Origin: Theristus sp. LFF4_11
Taxonomy: Eukaryota > Nematoda > Chromadorea > Monhysterida > Xyalidae
Reading direction: 5' to 3'
DNA length: 64,000 nucleotides
Assembly (NCBI GenBank): GCA_030248135.1
Contig: JASANC010001978.1
Location: forward strand, 62,001-126,000
Each line of letters starts with the position of its first letter. The first letter of the stretch is position 1. The position numbers and the translations under genes are program-made. Shown one piece after another: positions 35,901 through 45,353 of the stretch. Below the pieces are notes generated by a model that saw only the letters and a list, made by a program, of their open reading frames with translations, was not told where the DNA came from and searched no databases.

Positions 35901-36969
35901 CCTGGACGTGGCCTTCTAACATCAATTGTGAACGCAAACGTTCTGTGACTCTGCAACATTACTGCTTTTACGCCATCAAAACCAAAAAACCAGCAACGAA
36001 TCACTCGTTGGTTCGCAGGTGTTGTACCCCGAGCTGGAGAACGCCATGCTGAAGTACTACCGCGAGCAGATGGACGCTGGCGTTGATGTGACATTCGCGA
36101 TGATGCGACGCTTTGCTCTGCAAACTGCAGCGTCCATGAAACTCGTCGGATGTCGCGCATCGCAGTCGTTGATAAAGTGGTCAGTTTGGGACATAAAAGT
36201 GGTCAGCTTGGGACACAAAGTGGTCAGTTTGGGACATAAAGTGGTCAGCTTGGAACACAAAGTGGTCAGTTTGGGACATAAAGTGGTCAGCTTGGGACAC
36301 AAAGTGGTCAGTTTGGGACATAAAAGTGGTCAGCTTGAGACACAAAGTGGTCAGTTTGGGACATAAAGTGGTCAGCTTGGGACACAAAGTGGTCAGTTTG
36401 GGACATAAAGTAATCAGCTTGGGACACAAAGTGGTCAGTTTGGGACATAAAAGTGGTCAACTTGGGACACAAAGTGGTCAGTTTGGGACATAAAGTGGTC
36501 AGCTTGGGACACAAAGTGGTCAGTTTGGGACATAAAGTGGTCAGCTTGGGACACAAAGTGGTCAGTTTGGGACATAAAAGTGGTCAGCTTGGGACACAAA
36601 GTGGTCAGTTTGGGACATAAAGTGGTCAGCTTGGGACACAAAGTGGTCAGTTTGGGACATAAAGTGGTCAGCTTGGGACACAAAGTGGTCAGTTTGGGAC
36701 ATAAAGTGGTCAGCTTGGGACACAAAGTGGTCAGTTTGGGACATAAAGTGGTCAGCTTGGGACACAAAGTGGTCAGTTTGGGACATAAAAGTGATGCGTT
36801 TTTCAGGTGGTGCAAACGGAACAACATCACCATTCTGTCGCTGCGCGAGCGTAAAGCGACCGAGCAACAGTTGGAGAACAGCATGAAACACGACGGCACT
36901 GAAGAGAACAGTCACAATGAGAGTAACGATAGTGACGAGGCAAACCTGAAAACAAAGCAGGCAACGTGA
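32906..36969 (+). CDS. HTH protein with C-terminal CENP-B/Tc5-type domain (gene B)
   Basis: Seven exons close in phase to 501 residues: 32906-33113, 33425-33540, 33719-34147, 34466-34713, 35130-35310, 36019-36179, 36807-36969. Exons 1-2 encode a possible zinc-binding unit (CSRC, later EGHFC). Exon 3 is rich in S/P/K/R with AT-hook-like KRGKPRLRLS and RKRKRPPIGR. Exon 4 holds an HTH (residues about 260-297, SNVATQLAVPEVLVAYW). Exons 6-7 encode a CENP-B/Tc5-type domain (YPELENAMLKYY, then SLIKWWCKRNN). The phase-2 intron before WCKR matches the phase-2 intron before WRRAH in gene A, supporting common descent. The frame stays open upstream to an acceptor-like TTTTGTTGCAG ending at 32830, so ATG 32906 may not be the true start. 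Confidence 0.7.
35449..35545 (+). repeat. TAGGTTCCTAATCCTAA dispersed repeat, two tandem units
   Basis: Two units of GTTGTAGGTTCCTAATCC followed by CTAATCCTAA repeats in gene B intron 5. The same segment occurs at 20393-20445, in the core of both GGCCC foldback elements (8906-8940 inverted; 38039-38080), and is usually followed by AGCCTTTTT and AAGGTGAAA-like sequence. A related region at 35640-35890 matches 5519-5760. Confidence 0.6.
36172..36790 (+). repeat. hierarchical 21-bp satellite in gene B intron 6
   Basis: About 29 monomers of 21 bp alternate between GTGGTCAGTTTGGGACATAAA and a GTGGTCAGCTTGGGACACAAA type, giving a 42-bp dimer. An extra A (CATAAAAGTGG) recurs at about 36194, 36320, 36447 and 36574, a 127-bp spacing that marks a higher-order unit of six monomers. 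Most of the intron consists of it. The 5' edge merges with the exon: GATAAAGTG|GTCAGT at the splice junction is itself a monomer part. Both strands show open frames made of the repeat (KVVSLGH heptads on plus), interpreted as by-products. Confidence 0.9.
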
Positions 36970-37631
36970 AACACCACTGAAGATCATCTTGATTGTTGTT
37001 TTTTTCTCTGACGCCATCGCAAGTGTAATCCAGGAGCGCGTTCCAACTTCCAACTGTCTGTTTTTTACTGATTGTTTCCGAGCTGCCATGCTAGTTCTGT
37101 TGTTTAACCGATTCAGTTAGTTTAGTTCAGTCACACTATCGCATGGAAAAGCCTTTTATTACGGCGTTTACTTGTGCGTTCACAATTTTGTATTGGGAGG
37201 GCCATGGAATCATTATTTTGCTTGGGAAACGCTTTGGTGTTGAATGATTGGGATTCTAACGTGTTCTGGTTCATGTGTTCTGTTCAATTTGCACATATGA
37301 CATATCACCGTGGATTCATGTGGTTTCTAACAGTCGAACACAGATTTCTATGCAGCTTGCTGATTGGCTGCATTTGTTTCGACGCATCCGCTTGGTGACG
37401 CCGCAAAGCACCGTTCGCGCATCATTATTTTGTATTTTAAATTCAAGATTTCGATTGGATGGTCATATATGTGGTTGAGTTTTTTGACATGGTTGTAATT
37501 CCATTCCATATTGCAATTGTGGACAGTATTTTGGGATCATAAAAGTCGCATACTGTTTGGTGTTGGTGTTTATTAGTGTTTGCCTGGTCGACAGTTAATC
37601 AGCCACAAAGAACATCCGCAAAGGGCTCGTG
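36970..37631. other. intergenic, nothing recognised
   Basis: Between the gene B stop and the foldback element. AT-rich; only short ORFs without splice or motif support. No clear AATAAA close to the gene B stop. Confidence 0.5.
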
Positions 37632-38345
37632 TACTATTCCGGCCCGCGAAATTCCGGCCCGTAGAATTCCGGCCCGCTCATTCCGGCCCGAAGAATTCCG
37701 GCCCAAAGAATTCCGGCCCGGAGAATTCCGGCCCGGAGAATTTTCGCCAGCAAGAACAATATTAAACCACACGAAGTGATTTTTTATTTTTGTTTAGAAC
37801 TTGCTTGCGACTTTTTTTATACGCGCGCCGGTTCCGGAAACCCGAAGGCACCAAACTCCGGCGGAGACGGGCAATACTGCCCCGAGCCCAATTTTACCCT
37901 CGGCTCAGGAGGGAATAGACCATTAGATGTTCGTTGGTCACTCTAATTTTCCACGAGTATGTCTTGTCCACAGCGAGGTTCGAACCCGGTACCTACAGAA
38001 CTGTAGGCCGAAGTTCTACCGCTACGCCACGGACGCGACTTGTAGGTTCCTAATCCTAAGCCAAGCCTTTTTAATAAGGTAAAAGGGTCACAAATTCTGT
38101 TCATGATAAAAAAAATTAAAAATTTATTTGTAGTTTCTTTTTTTCCAAAAGTTTCACTTTCCAAAAAAGCAAACAGGACGAACATCATTGAAAATACACT
38201 GTAACATGTGAACATCGATATTTTATTTTTTCATTACCAAAATCACTTCGTGTGGTTTAATATTGTTCGTGCTGGCGAAAATTCTCCGGGCCGGAATTCT
38301 TCGGGCCGGAATTCTTCAGGCCGGAATTAGCGGGCCGGAATTTTA
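37632..38345. mobile_element. GGCCC foldback element, copy 2 (inverted relative to copy 1)
   Basis: Arms of GAATTCCGGCCC-type tandem units at 37636-37750 and, inverted, 38270-38342. The core matches copy 1 (8578-9150) in reverse orientation. Copy 1 and copy 2 share GGCTCGTGTAC outside one arm. It is interrupted by the SINE at 37814-38034. Confidence 0.8.
37814..38034 (-). mobile_element. tRNA-derived SINE inserted in the foldback element
   Basis: Flanked by the 7-bp duplication GCGACTT (37807-37813, 38035-38041). Copy 1 of the foldback has no insertion at this point. On the minus strand it begins with a tRNA-like head (38034-37966) with A box TGGCGTAGCGGTAG and B box GGTTCGAACC, then about 150 bp of body, ending in a short A-rich tail. 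The anticodon stem CCTAC/GTAGG encloses only six bases, so it is not a functional tRNA. A body fragment occurs at 10715-10795. Confidence 0.8.
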
Positions 38346-38505
38346 CCCCCCCCCTGCAAAGAATATCCAAAGATCCAAACCTGAAAACAACGAGTACAAT
38401 GCAATTCAAATTTTAATCACACTCGCGGCTGAGATGAGACACGACTAATTAGCCAGCCACATAAACTGGTGGAGTTGGTTTGCATATCAATTCAACTTTT
38501 GATCT

Positions 38506-39403
38506 TCATTCATCCCTCATAAGACGATATTTCGGGTCGATAAATTTCTTGTCATCGGTGATTCTTTGATCAGGTGTTTTCTTCTTTTTGCCGTCCATTC
38601 GGTGGTGCCACAGCTGAAGCGCGTTGGACAGCCGCTCGTCACTTAGAAAGTTCGCCAGTCGATGTAACGCCTCGTCGGCACGTTTACCTGGGCCACCCTG
38701 CACGCAAAACAGGTTCAAATTGAATCGGGTTGTCATCTCCTCCTGGACGGTGTTTTCCGTGTGAGATTGAAGAAATGACACCAAAATTGTAATTGTGACG
38801 TTTTTGCAAAACAGCGGAGATACATTTTTGTCCCATCTCACCGCGTGCATTAAGGAGCACCATAACCCGTGCACAGTCAACGTGTGGTCTACAGTGGTGC
38901 GGCCACCGCAATGCGGTAACGGTTTTAACACGGAACTCCACATTGCCGCACGGGCAAAGCCCTAGTCTTGAAACAACACTGTTATAAAACAATAATGTTG
39001 CATCGTAATCACGCGCGTGCGGTGCTGCGACACCGATGTGTCGCGTGTTTGTTTGTGCCACATTCATGTGTTATAGCCGAATACGTTGTCTTCAGACTTG
39101 GAGTTTTGTTGCCACAAAAAGCATTCTCAGTCACTCATGAACGCACCAAGCTCGCCAACGGATCAAACGGCGCATCGTCTGGAGTTTTTTTCTTCTTTCC
39201 GAGACCCTGAATTTTTCATTGTATGAACTTACTTCATGCGGTGTTTCTAAAGCTTTTTTGACAAATCAACAAAGAAAACTCACACTGCCCGACAACGGGT
39301 CGAACAGGCCCAATTCCTTGCTCTTCTTATGTTTCATCGCGACGACGGAATCGACAATCGACAGAAAGGCCAGCGAAACAATGACAAAACTGGCAATATT
39401 CAT
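38506..39403 (-). CDS. small secreted precursor-like protein
   Basis: Three minus-strand exons: 39403-39284, 39206-39147, 38697-38506, giving 123 residues. Residues 1-22 form a signal peptide (hydrophobic SFVIVSLAFLSIV, then SVVA). The mature part has repeated modules: GKKKKTPD occurs in exon 2 and exon 3, each followed by an FDP or FIDP sequence. Basic runs (KHKK, GKKKK, PGKR) look like prohormone-convertase sites, some with a Gly before them as needed for amidation. Skipping the exon 2 donor (AGCTTG|GTGCGT) reads into a stop at 39135, giving a 63-residue form. Family not recognised; a neuropeptide-like or other secreted precursor is an inference. Donor choice in exon 2 is the weak point. 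Confidence 0.5.
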
Positions 39404-40094
39404 GCTTTCTGTGAATCTCAGCAGAAACGACTGGAAAGTTGTCTGATATACCGAATGTCTGAGATGAATATTTTTAGCATTTTATGACACCGCACGTTCA
39501 GACGATACAGTGATACGGTGAAAATGGCATCTAGCAATTATAGTGGTGTACTATGTGCAAACCGAGTTAGAGACCGTTAGTGGTTCTGTCTGCGCGCCCG
39601 GTTTTTTACGAACAAAATTTCATCAGCATAAAATTACCAGACGGATTGCTTGACATAATCTTATTTTTCGGATTGTCGGTGGCGTGTTCGTGTGATCCAG
39701 CTGGCATACAAAGAAAAGAGCCTTGAAAAAAAACTGTTTTCTCAATTTCACTTCGAATGGCATTCAGTCCACAAAGATATGTGACAAATTTTGCATATTT
39801 ACAATAAAAAACCAGTGAAAGAGACAAACGGCACAGAAACATTCCGGGACTTTAAAGAACACGAAACAATAACGGCTTTCGCTTTCAGCTTTCCAAAATA
39901 CAATTCTGTCCGTCTCGATTGTGCTCACTCGACCGAACAAATCAATTGAAGTTGAAAAATGCATTCGAAATGCTGCTTCATCAAACAAAGGACATGGACA
40001 ACAATAAACAAACGCGTCTTGTCGCATAGCAATAAAAAAGCAGAGCAGAGCCACCAGATACAAGAATAGCAATAAACACTCAAAAATCTCAAAA

Positions 40095-42236
40095 TCACGC
40101 CACTTCCATGCCATCATTTTGCGAAAACGAAGCGTTACCGTGTTGTTGTTGACGCAACAGCATTGGTTCGCACTTATTTTCATTCGTGCCATCGTCACAG
40201 TTCACCTTTTCCATCAGTTTCCACAACGAGTCAGCAATATAGGCGTCCGAATGTTCGTTTCGATCGAATCGGAACGACTCCACGCGCGCCAGTTCCGGTG
40301 TGTCCGCCCCGGCCGTCCGCGGCGTCGTCAGCACGAATCCGGACACGAACGCCCCGGTCGACTCGGTCTCGTCGTCCGTTGTGACCGTGCTGTCGTCGGC
40401 GGCGGCGTGCGTTTTTGAGTGATGATGGGCCAGGAAAACGCCCGTCAGACGTTCGTAGACGCGCAGTTTCAGGCTGAATTCAGTTGGTTTGATTGTTTTT
40501 GTTCAACTGCCCGGTTTTGTCGACTTTGCACTGAACATGTTCAGAAAGAAACACAGAAGCAATGCAGTTTCTGCTTTCAGAAAATCGAAATTCGCACGAT
40601 CAACAAATCAGCAAAGCAGCGCATTTGGATTGTGAACAACCAATAAGTTATTGCAGTGCAGTAATGTATTTTTGAAAATCAACCAAACAGCTGTTCCCGT
40701 TCAACAAAGCACGAACAGTTACCCTTATGTCTTCCAACTTTAATTGTGGAAATTCGATCAACGAACTTACACAATTAGATTGGAATGCATAAAGTTCGCT
40801 GTTTGCTGTTTCGCTAAGTAGACGCATCCTACGGTGCCCACTGTTTCGTCAGTGCGACCAACATTAGACAGAACTGCCCCAAACCGTTCACCACAGAGCA
40901 AATCTTACACGCTGTGTAAAACATCAGCCTTGTCAACCGAACCAACCGTGATTCTTCGTCCATGTTCGCGTGCTGTTTCTGCGCGGCGACTTCAAGCTCT
41001 GTTCGATTGTATTTGTTTTCAAGCTCGCAGAATTGATCGTCCAACTCTGACGAAGAAAGAACACAAAAGCTGCATTTGCATGGTACATACGAAGAGTGGT
41101 GCCTTATGCCAAGACAACCTGATATCCAGATCAATCAGTCAAATCAATAGCAATGTGAATATTTGCAATTGAAACAATCAAACTCAAAAACCACAAAAGC
41201 GAACTTTGCGCTTCGGTCTGCGCCTCAGCGATTTTCGCCTGAATTTCGTGGCTGTGCACTTGAAGTCGATTCAATTTGGCACGCTGCTTCACGAGCTGGT
41301 GGTGTTGCAGATCGTCGCGCGTTTTGCGTAACTCCTCCAACTGCTTGGTGACAACTAAAATGAAATACAAAAAAAAACTCGATTTTTGATTGCGCATCCG
41401 TTTCCAGAATACTCAGTTGAAGTTTACATCAGACACCGTGAAAAGCAACGCAATTTTGTGGTCTCTGTCGCAAAATCGATTCATCCTGCTCCTGAAGCAG
41501 ATTTAGATTATCATCACGACAGAAAATTTGCGACGCACCTGTGGCACCACGCGAACCTGTGGCGTGGGCCAAGCCAAACATCAAAATTATCCGATTAAAA
41601 AATCCATTTTGAGAACTGAACCACTCTGATGTTTTACAGACCATCCGATTTATTTCGAAGGACATGAGCAGCTGCATTTAGATCGACGCATGACACAGTC
41701 ACGCAGGTGCCCCAATCGTCTGCTTTCGTCAGATTTTCTTTGGCTCCCTGAAAATAATTCGCAAAATAATTCTGGCAAAAAACATTGAACAGCGTGAACA
41801 GGAACAAAAAATGCTGAAATCTGTCTGTGCCACCAAATTAGAATTACACGAACATCTGAAAGTGATTTAGTTGTGTCGTCGATGATCATCGCCAGCGTCT
41901 GCACTTTATCTGATCCGTTGAACAACAACGGAGCATCGCTCGAATTTGGCGCAAACTTTTTCGCCATTTTTTTGCAAAACGCTGTTTTTTCAAATTCTAG
42001 TTTTTGCACTTGAATGTGTTGTCTGTCCGCAATCGCATCTAATTGGTGTATCCGATCAATCTTAGCTTTGTTTGTGTGTTGTTCACTATCGTGTCGTGTC
42101 AATATGCGTGGTTTCAGTGACAGTTTTTTTGGCGTTGTTTTGCAAGCAGGTCGCTTTTTCGTTATCGTCGTCACTTCGATCTTCGATGCGATGAGCGATG
42201 TTTGTTCGAGTCCACTCCACTCCGCTCCGAGCCAAC
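40095..42236 (-). CDS. coiled-coil protein with Spc24-like C-terminus (tentative kinetochore subunit)
   Basis: Six minus-strand exons join in phase: 42236-41854, 41747-41642, 41538-41437, 41354-41205, 41046-40947, 40473-40095, about 406 residues plus an unidentified first exon that must end in phase 1. The N-terminal part is basic, then coiled coil (KQLEELRKTRDDLQ; QVHSHEIQAKIAEAQTEAQ; CELENKYNRTELEVAAQK). The C-terminal exon has LKLRVYERLTGV, then FRFDRNEHSDAYIADSLWKL, which resembles the RWD-type end of Spc24, where the chain ends in a similar IAxxxW helix. Spc24 pairs with Spc25 in the Ndc80 complex. This protein is longer than typical Spc24, and exon 2 and 3 boundaries are uncertain. The coiled-coil and last exon are solid; the family call is not. 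Confidence 0.4.
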
Positions 42237-43577
42237 CTGAAAGAAAACAAAAAAAAAGAATTGAATTCACCAAAAACAAAACGGAACTCTGAAAAACATT
42301 GTCTCAGATCGCCAAATACGCTTTCATTTTCTGTTCAATTGCGATTTGCGAATCTAATTCTGTCCCATTCCTTCCATCCCATCTCCCATCCCATTCATTT
42401 TTTTCGTGAAAAAAATTTCAAATTTGTTAAACATTCGCTCGCTTTCACGTCATTCTGACAATCAGGCAGTGGTCTCGCAGCGATCGTGAGAGCGCGCGAT
42501 TTTTGGATAATTCCGCGGAATCACCGGTAAACGACAACCGTGGGATTTATGACAAAATGGAGGAACACACGAAGCAGCTCAAGGAAGAGTTTGCAAAAGT
42601 AAAAGTTTGGTAATTCGTGAAAAACGCGAAAATCACCCAATAACGCGTATATCTCCGAAATTACGCAAATATGGCCGCGCACACAACCCCGACGACCCAA
42701 GCAGAGCAAACTCTGTGTGTGTGTTTGTTTGTATGCGAGATCATTCTGTTCATACGGTACGTACGTTCCCCTCTTTTGGTTTTGTCAGCATGGCATTTTT
42801 GATGTGTGCACCTATATTCACATTCGCAGTTGCTTGCCAAGTGGCCAGTTTTTGTGTCGTTTTTTGGGTGATGAAATTTCAAAATTGTCGCTTTTCGGTT
42901 TTCATTGTTTTTTCATGGCGTGTTTCCACAAGTTTTGAATTGGTATGGCGTTACTTGGACTGTTGTTTTTTGAAACGATGTCCATTCGATTTTTCAAATT
43001 CCGCGCTTCTCTTTTTTCATCTTTTTGAAACAAGTCACCGTGATGAATGTTAGCTTGTTTCTCTCTCCTCCCCTCCCTCCCTGTTTAACAGAGAGAGAGG
43101 GGCGAGCGAGAGGGGAACGATTTTGTGGTAAATGTAACAAAAACTGCTTGCGGTTGCCAAGTGCTCATTGTGGTGGAAAATGGAAATGGTGTTTTTGTTC
43201 TTCGAAACGTTTGTAAGTTTGTTTTTCGAAATCTTTCGTCACTTTTGTATTTGTTTACCTGTCAAATAATGTCAAACAATCAATATTAGCAGCAGCGATT
43301 GCGCGAAAAATTCAGTTGAATCTTTTCGTTTCTTCCATTGCTTCGATTTTGTCTCCAATCCAAACTGCAAAGTACAGAACTAACATCGCTCTCAGTTGGC
43401 AAAGACAGACAACCGCAAAATTCTTATTCTTATGCGATGTATTTATTTTAACCATCTCCTCAAAGGCTAAAAAAACATTTTTATCAACTTCCAGAGCTTC
43501 TTTTTGAATCCGGTGCCGCTATTTCTCCATTGGTTCGACTTTTCGATTAAACTTTCGAACACTGAACACTTTTGTTC
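42237..43577. other. intergenic between divergent genes, one doubtful mini-ORF
   Basis: Between the minus-strand coiled-coil gene and the plus-strand leader exon at 43578. At 42556 (+) an ATG opens a 14-codon frame MEEHTKQLKEEFAK followed by GTAAAA, a possible first exon of an unknown transcript, unsupported otherwise. A GA-rich run lies near 43090-43115. The missing first exon of the minus-strand gene should lie here. Confidence 0.35.
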
Positions 43578-43946
43578 ATGGCGTCGTCGAACTGCGGCGG
43601 CGGCGATGACGATGGAAACGCCGCCACAGTCGCCGACGTTGAAGTCGGAGTCGAACCGATTGGAAATCTGTTTGATGAACTTGGCAACAGCAAGAAATCA
43701 CCGAAAAGGAAGGACAAATCGAGCAAATCGCCAAAAATTGCCAACGACACCGGAGCATCCGAATCAGATTTCCACAGACAGAACGTGCCGAACGGGGGCA
43801 GTGAATTTAGCGACGACGACGCTGGCGAGGAAGAAGAAGAGTTTGTTGAGTCGATCGTGTTGGACGACGGCAAAACGTACAAATTCAAGTCGGAGACCGC
43901 GAAAGTGCGCGTGTTCGTCTGCGACGGCAAACGTTGCTCGAGCTGG
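43578..43946 (+). CDS. acidic leader exon upstream of the NURF301-like gene
   Basis: ATG 43578 follows an in-frame stop, so it is a credible start. The exon encodes 123 residues: Gly/Asp-rich start, Lys/Ser-rich middle (NSKKSPKRKDKSSKSPK), an acidic block (DDDAGEEEEEFVE) and VFVCDGKRCSSW before donor AGCTGG|GTGAGG in phase 0. The next acceptor (45354) is used by the NURF301-like frame in phase 1, so a direct join reads that exon in another frame (AVRHRDKLQCRQLAAQELPK) to a stop at about codon 58. It is either a separate short protein, a two-frame exon, or an intermediate exon is missing. Function unknown. Confidence 0.55.
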
Positions 43947-43975
43947 GTGAGGTTTTTTGTTCTTGTTTACTTGTA

Positions 43976-44445
43976 CCGTATTACCTCTATTAAACCCCCC
44001 CCCAAAATTAAACCCCCCCCCAAAAATAAACCCCCACCCCCTCGACAAGTTTCCAAATAATCCCCCCCCCCAAAAATAATCCCCCATGGGGGATTATTGG
44101 AAACCTGTTTGAAACACACACCCAGAAAAACATACACATAAACAGTGAATTCAGTGGCTGGTTGCAGTGAAAATGATGAAATTGTGCTACCAAAGGCCCC
44201 AAATGGATGAGTTAATGGTAATTTCATTACAAAAGGCTGTTGTAAAAGGAAATTTCTATGTAGAGTAGAAGTTTCTGCGACTTCCTTCCTGCCATGGAAG
44301 GTATTTTTGCCATTTTGCCCATCCCTAAAAATAGTTTCCAAATAAACCCCCCCCCAAAAATAAACCCCCCCCCAAAAATAAACCCCCACCCCCAGAAGTC
44401 GCTGAAGAAATAAACCCCCATGGGGGTTTATTAGAGGTAATACGG
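43976..44445. mobile_element. C-rich MITE with TA target duplication, copy 3
   Basis: Ends CCGTATTACCTCTATT and AATAGAGGTAATACGG, flanked by TA, with the internal CCCCCATGGGGG blocks of the family. It lies 29 bases after the donor of the leader exon. Matching changes in both terminal repeats (CTCT/AGAG) show that the ends evolve together. Confidence 0.85.
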
Positions 44446-44499
44446 TATGAATTTGATTGCCTTCATATTTGTTCTAGGGGGGGGGGGCGGGCCGGGGGC

Positions 44500-45265
44500 T
44501 TCAGGCCAAACATTTTTTTTGAATCTACTTATCAGAGATGTTTTCTCGGCTCAGCTATTATCTATCTAAAAAATTTTCTTAGCCAGCTAGGTATCTATTC
44601 ATAGTTGTTCCAGAGCCGGGGGTTTGGGGGGGGGCGATATAGATAGCTGGAGCAAATTTTCCAGATAGATAGATAGCTGGAAAATTTTGGGGGGGGGGCC
44701 GCGGGGGGCATGTGACTTTGGGGGGGGGCGGTCAAAATTTTGAAATTAGATAGATAGATGGCTAAAACGCTAAAAAGCTATAAAAACAGCTAAATAATGC
44801 TTAAAACATGCTAAAAATCAAGTATAAACGCACATTTTAACTAAAATTAGCGAAATTTTCAAGAATTTCGAGCAAAAATGGTCAATTTTGGTTAAAAATT
44901 GACTCATTTTATGTCTTCGAAGACAGAAATTTTCAGATAGATAGTTGGCTGAAAAATGTTTTTAGATTGATAATAGCTGAGCCGAAAAAACCTTTCTGAT
45001 AGAGATAGATTCGAAAAATTTTTGGGGGGGGGCGGCCCCCCAGCCCCCCCCCCTAGAACAACTATGTATCTATTTGAAAATTTTTGTTTTCGAAGACAGA
45101 AAATTTGTCAATTTTTTACCAAAGTTGATCATTTTGCTCGAAATTCTTGAAAATTTCACTGATTATCGGTATCGGTAAAATATGCGTTTATACTTGATTT
45201 TAGCGTATTTTAAGCATTATTTAGCTGATTTATAGCTTTTTAATGTTTTAGCTATCTATCTACGG
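44500..45265. repeat. GATA-rich foldback element
   Basis: Left arm about 44752-44945 (GATAGATAGATGGCTAAAACG to TCTTCGAAGACAG) and right arm about 45075-45262 as its inverse, around a spacer with G tracts and further TAGATAGA runs. The left arm plus flank also matches 17315-17683. With the MITE at 43976 it fills nearly all of the intron before exon 45354. Confidence 0.7.
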
Positions 45266-45353
45266 AATGGCCGAGTAAACATGTGGATCTTTCAGTCATT
45301 GCAAATGCGTATACTCATCGTCGCCCTTCGGAGTCTTATATTATGATTTTCAG

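Noticed and set aside
36019..36970. Long repeat-coded protein frames (KVVSLGH on plus, CPKLTT on minus)
   Set aside because: The frames follow from a 21-bp unit divisible by three. The extra A every 127 bp breaks the plus frame, and splicing across the array restores a CENP-B-type domain.
37966..38034. tRNA gene on the minus strand
   Set aside because: A and B boxes are good, but the anticodon loop has only six bases and the unit is the head of a SINE with a 7-bp target duplication, so it is a tRNA-like promoter and not a working tRNA.
42556..42600. MEEHTKQLKEEFAK as first exon of the NURF301-like gene
   Set aside because: Its possible donor is phase 0 and does not fit the phase-1 acceptor at 45354; no other support.
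43967..44421. Gly-rich minus-strand ORFs
   Set aside because: They are translations of C-rich MITE runs and recur in all three MITE copies.
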